The notes under the pieces: generated by a model | Databases searched by the model: none | The model's input: the letters and a program-made list of their open reading frames with translations, nothing else | What the model was told of the DNA's origin: nothing | Source of the DNA: Paracoccaceae bacterium | GTDB lineage: Bacteria; Pseudomonadota; Alphaproteobacteria; Rhodobacterales; Rhodobacteraceae | NCBI GenBank assembly: GCA_007121115.1 | Contig: SKMI01000058.1 | Location: 1 to 6,747, forward strand | Reading direction: 5' to 3' | Length of the DNA: 6,747 nt | Made by a program: the position numbers and the translations under genes | Shown: positions 1 through 6,213 of the stretch, piece by piece | Position numbering within the stretch: the stretch's first letter is position 1 | Layout of the letters: each line of letters starts with the position of its first letter

Positions 1-989
1 TGGCTTTCGATCCGCACATGCGGCAGGTGATAGGCGTTGTCGGCGTGCAGCATGGCGCGGTCGGCGACGGGGAGCGAGAGGTCCTGCGCCCAGCCGCAGC
101 GGGCGTATTGGGTGAAGGCGACGCCCTGAATGCGACCCTCGGCGTCCACCCCGGCGCGATAGGCGATGCGGAAGTCGTGGCGCTTGCCGGTGATGATGAA
201 ATCATCGTCACGGTCGTAGCGCATCTTGCAGGGCCGCCCGGTAGCGCGGGCGGCCACGGCGCAGGCCACGGCCAGCGCGTTGCCCTGGCTTTCCTTGCCG
301 CCGAAGCCGCCGCCCATGCGCCGCACCTCTACCCGCACGGCGGCCATGGGCAGGCCGAGCGCATCGGCGACCTTGTGCTGGATTTCCGTGGGGTGCTGCG
401 AGGAGGCATGCACCACCATGTCGCTGCCTTCCTGCGGGAGCGCCAGCGCCGCCTGGCCTTCGAGGTAGAAATGCTCCTGCCCGCCGATCTCGATGCTCCC
501 CTCGATGATGTGCGCGGCGCGGGCGATGGCAGTGTCGGGGTCGCCTTTGGTCCAGATGCGGGGGCCGTCCTCGAAGCGCGAGTCCGCCGCCAGTGCGTCG
601 TCGATGGTCAGGAGCGCGGGCAGCGGGGTGATGTTCAGGCGCGCAAGACGGGCGGCGCGGCGGGCGGCGTGGTGGCTCTCGGCGATGACCAGGAACACCG
701 GCTGGCCAACGTAATGGACGGTGCCGTCGGCGAGCAAGGGTTCATCGTGGACCGAGGGCGAGACATCGTTGGCGAAGGGCAGATCAGCGGCGGTCAGCAC
801 CGCCACCACGCCGGGGGCGGCGCGCACCGGGGCGAGGTCCAGCGCGTCGATCCGGCCATGGGCGTGGTCCGACAGCCCGAAGCACAGGTGCAGGGTGCCC
901 GCAGGCGTGGGAATGTCATCGACATAGTGCGCGCTGCCCGCGACATGCCGGGGGGCCGCGTCATGGGGGAGGGGGTTCTGAAGGCTCAT
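1..989 (-). CDS. xdhB: Xanthine dehydrogenase, molybdopterin-binding subunit XdhB (partial, N-terminal part)
   Basis: Large subunit of cytoplasmic xanthine dehydrogenase, which carries the molybdenum cofactor and hydroxylates hypoxanthine to xanthine and xanthine to urate. 329 residues are visible from the ATG at 989 to the left edge; the family is about 770-780 residues, so more than half is missing. Visible landmarks are a GGQEHFYLE motif (residues 169-177), SSQHPTE with Gln198, and RMGGGFGGKES with Glu233, followed by DRAMLHADNAY with Arg311. By spacing, Gln198, Glu233 and Arg311 match bovine Q767, E802 and R880 (R. capsulatus E232 and R310). The Arg is the residue that distinguishes xanthine oxidoreductases from aldehyde oxidases. 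The start is fixed by a GGAGGT ribosome-binding site 6 nt upstream and by an ATGA overlap with the xdhA stop, so translation is probably coupled. An xdhC maturation gene would be expected beyond the left edge but is not visible. Confidence 0.95.
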   Translation of the reverse strand, partial: MSLQNPLPHDAAPRHVAGSAHYVDDIPTPAGTLHLCFGLSDHAHGRIDALDLAPVRAAPGVVAVLTAADLPFANDVSPSVHDEPLLADGTVHYVGQPVFLVIAESHHAARRAARLARLNITPLPALLTIDDALAADSRFEDGPRIWTKGDPDTAIARAAHIIEGSIEIGGQEHFYLEGQAALALPQEGSDMVVHASSQHPTEIQHKVADALGLPMAAVRVEVRRMGGGFGGKESQGNALAVACAVAARATGRPCKMRYDRDDDFIITGKRHDFRIAYRAGVDAEGRIQGVAFTQYARCGWAQDLSLPVADRAMLHADNAYHLPHVRIES

Positions 990-2407
990 GGCGCGACCTC
1001 CAGCACCGAGGTGCGCGTGCCCTGATCGGCCAGCCAGTAGCGGTGCAGCAGGTTGCGCGCGACCTCCAGCCGATAGGCGGCCGAGGCGCGCATGTCGTCG
1101 ATGGGGGTGAAATCGTCGGCAAAGGCGTCCTGCGCAGTGGCGATGGTGGCGACGGTCCAGGGCTGGCCGAGGAGGGCGCTTTCAACGGTGGTGGCGCGTT
1201 TCGGCGTGGCGGCCATGCCGCCGAAGGCGATGCGCGCGGCGGTGACGGTGCCGTCCACCACGGTGATGTTGAATGCCCCGCAGAGCGCCGAGATGTCCTG
1301 ATCGAAGCGTTTGGAGATCTTGTAGACCCGCAACCGGTCAGGCTGGCGGGGGACGCTCACGGCCTCGACGAATTCGCCGGGGCGGCGGTCCTGCTTGCCG
1401 TAGTCGAGGAAGAAATCCTCGAGCGGCAGGGTGCGGCGCGTGTCGCCCTGGCGCAGGTGAAGCGTGGCGCCAAGCGCGATAAGCGGCGGCGGGCTGTCGC
1501 CGATGGGAGAGCCGTTGGCGATGTTCCCGCCCACGGTGGCGGCGTTGCGCACCTGCTCGGAGCCGTAGCGGCGGATGAGTTCGGCGAAGGCGGGGTGCAG
1601 GGCGGCGATGGCAGCACGCAGTTCGGCCAGCGTGGCCATGGCGCCGATGCGGATCTCGGTGTCGGTGACCGTGACCCCGCGCAGATCGGCGACCTGGGCA
1701 AGGAAGATCGCTGGGCGGATGTCCTGCATCCCCTTGGTGACCCAGAGGCCGACATCCGTGGCGCCGGCGACCAGAGTCGCATCAGGGTACGCGGCGTAAA
1801 GTCTGGCAAGTTCGTCCGCGCCGCGGGGCATCTGGCAAGCGGGGGCAGGGGGCTGCCCGCCCCCGTCGCCTGACGGCGACTCCCCCGGGGGTATTTCGGG
1901 CAAGATGAAGGGGGCGGCGCGGTCCTGCTCGATCCAGGCGGGGAGGGGGGCGGCCTCGAGGGCGCGGGCGGCGCGCAGGATGGGGGCGTAGCCGGTGCAG
2001 CGGCAGAGGTTCCCGGCAAGCTGGTCGTCATGGTCGGTGGCGCCGTTGGCGTGCGCGGTGACCATGGACATGACGAATCCCGGTGTACAGTAGCCGCACT
2101 GGCTGCCGTGGTGGTCGACCATCGCCGTCTGCGCAGGGTGGGGGGTGTCCGGTGTGCCGATGCCTTCGACCGTGCGCACCGCGCGGCCCTGAAGCTGGGG
2201 CAGGAACAGGATGCAGGCGTTGAGCGCGCGCGGTCCCTCCGCGCCCGTGACCATCACCGTGCAGGCGCCGCAATCGCCTTCGTTGCAGCCTTCCTTGGTG
2301 CCGGTCAGGCCGCGGTCTTCGCGCAGCCAGTCCAGAAGCGTGCGGGTGGGGTCGGTGACCGGGACTGTCACCGGCGTGCCGTTGAGGTGAAACGAAACCT
2401 CCGTCAT
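986..2407 (-). CDS. xdhA: Xanthine dehydrogenase, [2Fe-2S]/FAD small subunit XdhA
   Basis: Electron-transfer subunit of xanthine dehydrogenase. It passes electrons from the Mo centre on XdhB through two [2Fe-2S] clusters to FAD and then NAD+. It has 473 residues from the chosen start. The N-terminal ferredoxin-like domain has Cys41, Cys46, Cys49 and Cys65 (GCNEGDCGAC); the helical Fe-S domain has Cys104, Cys107, Cys135 and Cys137 (QCGYCTPG, LCRCTGY). The FAD domain starts near residue 205 with LVAGATDVGLWVTK (212-225) and continues with VRNAATVGGNIANGSPIGD and a C-terminal CO-dehydrogenase-flavoprotein-like part. The ATG at 2407 is preferred because AGGA (2415-2418 on the plus strand) lies 7 nt upstream and MTEVSFHLNG matches the family N-terminus; ATG at 2410 is possible, while 2443 lacks a ribosome-binding site. 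Oddity: residues about 167-191 form a Pro/Gly-rich linker encoded by a palindromic repeat-like segment. The R. capsulatus protein is, as I recall, 462 residues. Confidence 0.96.
   Translation of the reverse strand: MTEVSFHLNGTPVTVPVTDPTRTLLDWLREDRGLTGTKEGCNEGDCGACTVMVTGAEGPRALNACILFLPQLQGRAVRTVEGIGTPDTPHPAQTAMVDHHGSQCGYCTPGFVMSMVTAHANGATDHDDQLAGNLCRCTGYAPILRAARALEAAPLPAWIEQDRAAPFILPEIPPGESPSGDGGGQPPAPACQMPRGADELARLYAAYPDATLVAGATDVGLWVTKGMQDIRPAIFLAQVADLRGVTVTDTEIRIGAMATLAELRAAIAALHPAFAELIRRYGSEQVRNAATVGGNIANGSPIGDSPPPLIALGATLHLRQGDTRRTLPLEDFFLDYGKQDRRPGEFVEAVSVPRQPDRLRVYKISKRFDQDISALCGAFNITVVDGTVTAARIAFGGMAATPKRATTVESALLGQPWTVATIATAQDAFADDFTPIDDMRASAAYRLEVARNLLHRYWLADQGTRTSVLEVAP
996..1001 (-). 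promoter_or_regulatory. Shine-Dalgarno of xdhB inside the end of xdhA
   Basis: GGAGGT on the minus strand, 6 nt before the xdhB ATG, lies in the last codons of xdhA. With the ATGA stop/start overlap at 986-989 it settles the xdhB start and suggests coupled synthesis of the two subunits in equal amounts. Confidence 0.8.
1841..1910. repeat. Compound palindromic repeat-like element inside xdhA
   Basis: Three inverted-repeat units follow one another on the plus strand. GGGCAG (1843-1848) pairs with CTGCCC (1853-1858) around a GGGG loop, with further G/C pairing outside. GTCGCC (1865-1870) pairs with GGCGAC (1875-1880) around TGAC. CCCCCGGGGG (1882-1891) is a perfect palindrome and is followed by a tail TATTTCGGGCAAGATGAAG (1892-1910). 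The arrangement, and especially the CCCGGGG-TATTT-tail ending in GATGAAG, resembles a dispersed intergenic repeat I recall from Rhodobacteraceae genomes; that match is from memory and unverified. Here it lies within an open frame and encodes about residues 167-189 of XdhA, in the linker between Fe-S and FAD domains. Confidence 0.6.
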
Positions 2408-2477
2408 CATGGTGTCCTGCCGCGGTCTGGGAAGGGGGCGCATGTGCAGGGGCCGCTCGATGCGGCGTAAGGTGGCC

Positions 2478-2489
2478 TCTGGCGCCAGA
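2478..2489. promoter_or_regulatory. Perfect 12-bp palindrome upstream of xdhA, possible operator
   Basis: TCTGGCGCCAGA is its own reverse complement and lies about 70 bp upstream of the xdhA start. A symmetric site in this position could bind a dimeric regulator of the xdh operon, but no regulator gene is in view and I cannot assign it to a known binding motif. Confidence 0.3.
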
Positions 2490-2491
2490 TC

Positions 2492-2536
2492 ATGGTGATG
2501 AAGAAAGCCTGTCCCTGCGGGTCTGGCAAGGGCTAA
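2492..2536 (+). other. 14-codon ORF with a SEC-C-like CPCGSGK motif, perhaps a gene relic
   Basis: ATG at 2492 (or 2498) opens a frame reading MVMKKACPCGSGKG and then TAA at 2534. CPCGSGK is the first half of the zinc-binding SEC-C motif found at the C-terminus of SecA and at the N-terminus of YchJ-like proteins. The second Cys pair expected a few residues later is absent in this frame, and the neighbouring frames do not restore it. No good ribosome-binding site precedes either ATG. It may be a decayed gene start, a leader peptide or chance; I do not claim a functional protein. Confidence 0.2.
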
Positions 2537-2575
2537 CCTGCGGGCAGGGCGTGCGACCGTCGCGCGCGGCCTGAA

Positions 2576-2587
2576 AACCGCGCGGTT
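2576..2587. promoter_or_regulatory. Perfect 12-bp palindrome upstream of dnaE, possible operator
   Basis: AACCGCGCGGTT is a perfect palindrome ending 46 bp before the dnaE start codon. Its place fits a regulator site or a feature of the dnaE promoter region, but GC-rich DNA produces such palindromes easily and no known motif is recognised. Confidence 0.25.
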
Positions 2588-2633
2588 GGCTTGGGGGCTT
2601 TCGCAGCCCGGAGCCTGGCGCTAGGCTCATGCC

Positions 2634-5600
2634 ATGACCCAAGGCGCCCCTTCCCCCCGATTCATCCATTTGCGTGTCCACACCGAGTATTCGCTGCTGG
2701 AAGGCGCGGTGCCGCTGAAGCAGTTGATCAAGCGCTGTGCCGCGCAGGGGATGCCCGCAGTGGCGGTCACCGACAGCGACAACATGTTCGCCGCGCTGGA
2801 GTTTTCGGTGCTGGCGGCGGGGGCGGGTGTGCAGCCGATCCTGGGCTGTCAGGTCTCGGTCGGGTTCGACCCCGCCGGTCCCGGCGAGAAGCCGCGCCCG
2901 CCAGCGCCCATGGTGCTTCTGGCGCAGGACGAGGCGGGTTACATGAACCTGCTGAAGCTGAACTCGGTGTTGTATCTGGAGGATACCGGGCAGGTCCCGC
3001 AGGTGCCGTTGGAGGCGCTGGAGCGTCACGCGGGCGGGCTGATCGCGCTGACCGGCGGGGCCGAGGGGCCGGTGGGGCGACTGGTGCAGGCGGGGCAGGA
3101 GGCGAAGGCGCGGGTGCTGATGGAGCGGCTGGCGGCAGCCTTTCCGGGGCGGCTTTATGTGGAATTGCAGCGCCATGCCGATGAGGGCGGGCAGATGATG
3201 GCGGCGCAGGCCGCGACCGAGCGGGCGTTTGTGGAAATGGCCTATGCCATGGACCTGCCGCTCGTGGCGACCAATGACGTGCATTTCCCGGACCCGGAGA
3301 TGTACGAGGCGCATGACGCGCTGCTGTGCATCAAGGACGGCGCCTATGTCGATCAGGCCGCGCCGCGCCGCCGCCTGACCCCGCAGCACTACCTGAAGAC
3401 GCCCGAGGAAATGGCCGCGCTCTTCGCCGACCTGCCCGAGGCGGTGGAGAACACCGTCGAGATCGCCCGGCGTTGCGCCTTCCGGGCGGAAACCCGCCCG
3501 CCGATCCTGCCGCGCTTTGCCGAGGACGAGGTGCAGGAGTTGCGCCGCCAAGCCAAGGAGGGGCTGGCCGCGCGGCTGGCGGTGATCCCCCATGCCGCGC
3601 CGGTGGAGGAGTATGAAAAGCGGCTGGAGTTCGAGCTGGGCATCATCGAGGGGATGGGCTTTCCCGGCTATTTCCTGATCGTTGCCGACTTCATCAAATG
3701 GGCCAAGGAACAGGATATCCCTGTTGGGCCGGGGCGCGGGTCGGGCGCGGGCTCGCTTGTGGCCTATGCGCTGACCATCACCGATCTGGATCCCTTGCGC
3801 TACAACCTGCTGTTCGAGCGCTTCCTGAACCCCGAACGCGTGTCCATGCCCGACTTCGACATCGACTTCTGCATGGACCGGCGCGAGGAGGTGATCCGCT
3901 ACACGCAAGCGAAATACGGGCGCGAGAAGGTGGGCCAGATCATCACCTTCGGCGCGCTGCTGTCCAAGGCCGCGGTGCGCGACGTGGGGCGCGTGTTGCA
4001 GATGCCCTACGGGCAGGTGGACAAGCTGTCGAAGATGATCCCGGTCGAAGGCGTGAAGCCGGTCAGCATAGAGAAGGCGCTGGCCGACGAGCCGCGCCTG
4101 CGTGAGGCGGCGCGCGCCGAGGAAGTGGTGGACCGCTGCCTGACCTATGCCCAGGCGATCGAGGGACTGTTGCGCAATGCCTCGACCCACGCTGCCGGGG
4201 TGGTGATCGGCGACCGCCCGCTCGATGAACTGGTGCCGCTCTACCGCGACCCGCGCGCCGACATGCCCGCGACCCAGTTCAACATGAAATGGGTGGAGCA
4301 GGCGGGGCTGGTGAAGTTCGACTTCCTCGGCCTGAAGACGCTGACGGTGATCCAGAACGCGGTCGACCTGCTGAAGCGCCGCGGCGTTGAGGTGGACATC
4401 GAGCGCATCCCGCTGGATGACGCGGCGACCTACGAGCTTTACGCCAGTGCCCGCACCGTGGCGGTGTTCCAGGTGGAAAGTTCGGGCATGATGGACGCGC
4501 TGCGGCGCATGAAGCCCACCTGCATCGAGGATATCGTGGCGCTGGTGGCGCTCTATCGGCCCGGCCCGATGGAGAACATCCCCCAGTATTGCGAGGTCAA
4601 GAACGGGCTGCGCGAGCGTCAGTCCGTGCATCCGATGATCGATGACATCCTGGAGGAAACCCAGGGCATCATCGTCTATCAGGAACAGGTGATGCAGATC
4701 GCGCAGGTGATGGCGGGGTATAGCCTCGGTCAGGCGGACCTCTTGCGCCGCGCTATGGGCAAGAAGATCGCCGAGGAGATGGCCAAGGAACGCCCCAAGT
4801 TCGTGCAGGGCGCGCTGGCCAACGGGGTGGACGCTAAGAAGGCGGCCGAGGTATTCGACCTGCTGGAAAAATTCGCCAACTACGGGTTCAACAAGTCGCA
4901 CGCCGCCGCCTATGCCGTGGTCAGCTACCAGACCGCGTGGCTGAAGGCGAACCACCCGGTGGAATTCATGGCCGGGGTGATGAACTGCGATATCCACCTG
5001 ACCGACAAGCTCTCGGTCTACAAGCGCGAGGTGGACCGGCTGGGCATCCCCGTGGTGGCGCCGTGTGTGAACCGGTCCGAGGCCACGTTTTCCGTGGCGG
5101 ATGGCGCGCTGGTCTACGGGTTGGGGGCGCTCAAGAACGTGGGCGTGGAGGCGATGCGCATGATCGTGGCGGGGCGGGGCGAGCGGCCCTTTGCCTCGCT
5201 CTTCGATTTTGCGCGGCGGGTGGACCTGAAGCGTGTGGGCAAGCGGTCGCTGGAGATGCTGGCGCGGGCCGGGGCGTTCGATGCGCTGGACCGCAACCGG
5301 CGCCGCGTGTTCGCCAATCTGGACACGCTGGTCGCGTTCTCGGCCTCGGTGCACGAGGCAGCGGGCTCGGCGCAGGTGTCGCTGTTCGGCGAGGCGGGCG
5401 AGGGACTGCCGGAGCCGCGGCTGAAGCCGTCCGAGGACTGGCTGCCCAACGAACGGCTGGGCGAGGAGCACGCGGCGGTGGGCTTCTACCTCTCGGGCCA
5501 CCCGCTCGATGACTATCGCGCGGCATTGAAGCGCAAGGAGGTGCTGACGCTCGACGAACTGTCCGCGCGGGCGGAGCGCGCCCCGCTGGTGGCCAAGATC

Positions 5601-6098
5601 GCGGGCGCCGTCTCGGCCCGGCAGGAGAAGAAATCCGCGCGCGGGAACCGGTTTGCCTTCGTCCAGCTTTCGGACCCGACCGGGCTTTACGAGGTGACGG
5701 TTTTCGCCGACACGCTGGAGGCGGCGCGCCAGTATCTGGAGCCTGGGGCGAATGTGGTGCTGACGGTCGAGGCGACGATGGAGGCCGAGACGCTGAAGCT
5801 CCTGGCGCGTGGGGCGCAGCCGGTGGATGCGGTGGTGGCCGATGCGGGCGCGCCGGGGCTGCGCATCCATATTGCCGAGCCGCAGGCGGTGGCGGCGGTG
5901 GCGCGGCTGTTGGAGCGGTTCGGCCCGGAAAAAGGCGGCGGCAAGGCCCGCGGGCGCGGGCCGGTGTGTTTCTGCGTGACCGACATGGCCACAGGGCAGG
6001 AGGTCGACGTGACCACCGGCGCGGCGCATGTCATCACACCGGAATTGCGCGGGGCGGTGAAAAGTATCGACGGGGTTCTGGCGGTCGAGGAATACTGA
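2634..6098 (+). CDS. dnaE: DNA polymerase III alpha subunit (replicative)
   Basis: Catalytic subunit of the replicative polymerase holoenzyme, 1154 residues, close to the 1160 of E. coli DnaE. The PHP domain comes first (HLRVHTEYSLLEG, 12-24). The palm carries GPGRGSGAGS (365-374) and PDFDIDF with Asp407 and Asp409, matching E. coli D401/D403; KFDFLGL gives the third catalytic Asp563 (E. coli D555). ASTHAAG (516-522) and NKSH (753-756) are conserved polymerase motifs. A tandem helix-hairpin-helix part lies near 830-890 (KRVGKRSLEMLARAGAFDAL). QVSLF (914-918) is the likely beta-clamp-binding motif, then an OB fold about 985-1062 and a short C-terminal domain that would contact tau. Length and the absence of imuA/imuB neighbours argue for DnaE1, not the mutagenic DnaE2. 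The PHP domain lacks several metal ligands, so proofreading probably depends on a separate DnaQ. The ribosome-binding site is weak. Confidence 0.97.
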   Translation: MTQGAPSPRFIHLRVHTEYSLLEGAVPLKQLIKRCAAQGMPAVAVTDSDNMFAALEFSVLAAGAGVQPILGCQVSVGFDPAGPGEKPRPPAPMVLLAQDEAGYMNLLKLNSVLYLEDTGQVPQVPLEALERHAGGLIALTGGAEGPVGRLVQAGQEAKARVLMERLAAAFPGRLYVELQRHADEGGQMMAAQAATERAFVEMAYAMDLPLVATNDVHFPDPEMYEAHDALLCIKDGAYVDQAAPRRRLTPQHYLKTPEEMAALFADLPEAVENTVEIARRCAFRAETRPPILPRFAEDEVQELRRQAKEGLAARLAVIPHAAPVEEYEKRLEFELGIIEGMGFPGYFLIVADFIKWAKEQDIPVGPGRGSGAGSLVAYALTITDLDPLRYNLLFERFLNPERVSMPDFDIDFCMDRREEVIRYTQAKYGREKVGQIITFGALLSKAAVRDVGRVLQMPYGQVDKLSKMIPVEGVKPVSIEKALADEPRLREAARAEEVVDRCLTYAQAIEGLLRNASTHAAGVVIGDRPLDELVPLYRDPRADMPATQFNMKWVEQAGLVKFDFLGLKTLTVIQNAVDLLKRRGVEVDIERIPLDDAATYELYASARTVAVFQVESSGMMDALRRMKPTCIEDIVALVALYRPGPMENIPQYCEVKNGLRERQSVHPMIDDILEETQGIIVYQEQVMQIAQVMAGYSLGQADLLRRAMGKKIAEEMAKERPKFVQGALANGVDAKKAAEVFDLLEKFANYGFNKSHAAAYAVVSYQTAWLKANHPVEFMAGVMNCDIHLTDKLSVYKREVDRLGIPVVAPCVNRSEATFSVADGALVYGLGALKNVGVEAMRMIVAGRGERPFASLFDFARRVDLKRVGKRSLEMLARAGAFDALDRNRRRVFANLDTLVAFSASVHEAAGSAQVSLFGEAGEGLPEPRLKPSEDWLPNERLGEEHAAVGFYLSGHPLDDYRAALKRKEVLTLDELSARAERAPLVAKIAGAVSARQEKKSARGNRFAFVQLSDPTGLYEVTVFADTLEAARQYLEPGANVVLTVEATMEAETLKLLARGAQPVDAVVADAGAPGLRIHIAEPQAVAAVARLLERFGPEKGGGKARGRGPVCFCVTDMATGQEVDVTTGAAHVITPELRGAVKSIDGVLAVEEY

Positions 6099-6173
6099 GG
6101 GGACGCGCGTGTGGACGCGGGGGAAAGCGCCCCCTCAGCGCCCCGCCCGCCCTCCCATGGCGCTTCGGGGGCG

Positions 6174-6197
6174 CTGCCCGGCGCAAGCGCCGGGCGG
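6174..6197. terminator. GC-rich hairpin between convergent dnaE and kynU, possible bidirectional terminator
   Basis: GCCCGGCGC (6176-6184) and GCGCCGGGC (6187-6195) form a perfect 9-bp stem around a two-base AA centre. A T-G and a C-G pair extend it outward. It starts 19 nt past the kynU stop and about 75 nt past the dnaE stop, so it could block transcription from both sides. Neither strand has a U-run, so it is not a classical intrinsic terminator. A weaker 5-bp stem GGGGG/CCCCC (6119-6134) lies nearer to dnaE. Confidence 0.5.
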
Positions 6198-6213
6198 GGC
6201 AGGGCTCTGGCCT

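Larger units (their letters stand above)
2408..2633. other. Divergent intergenic region between xdhA and dnaE
   Basis: This 226-bp gap must hold the promoters for both the xdh operon and dnaE. I could not identify convincing -35/-10 boxes on either strand. It contains the xdhA ribosome-binding site (2415-2418), a 5-bp hairpin GCCGC/GCGGC (2452-2466), two perfect 12-bp palindromes (2478-2489 and 2576-2587), a 14-codon ORF (2492-2536), an 8-bp direct repeat CCTGCGGG (2514-2521 and 2537-2544), and a small stem GGGCT/AGCCC (2595-2609) in the probable dnaE leader. The dnaE ribosome-binding site is weak (TAGG at 2622-2625, 8 nt before the ATG). Confidence 0.7.

Noticed and set aside
18..1873. Long plus-strand open frames opposite xdhB and xdhA
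   Set aside because: They are antisense shadows of the two xanthine dehydrogenase subunits; the translations are Ala/Gly/Arg-rich without family motifs, while the minus-strand proteins carry complete cofactor and active-site motifs.
2408..2443. An upstream ATG at 2443 as the xdhA start
   Set aside because: It would add 12 Pro/Arg-rich residues not expected in the family and has no ribosome-binding site, whereas ATG at 2407 has AGGA 7 nt upstream and begins directly with the ferredoxin-like domain.
1802..2530. The 9-mer TCTGGCAAG occurs three times (1802-1810, 1831-1839, 2522-2530)
   Set aside because: Two copies flank one side of the repeat in xdhA and one lies in the mini-ORF, but the spacing is irregular, no copy sits on the other edge of the repeat as a target duplication would, and short matches are expected in biased DNA.
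2490..6029. A 1179-codon open frame on the minus strand opposite dnaE
   Set aside because: It mirrors dnaE, whose strong third-position G/C bias removes stop codons from an antisense frame. The product is rich in Arg, His, Gln and Leu, has no recognisable domain, and dnaE itself is unmistakable.
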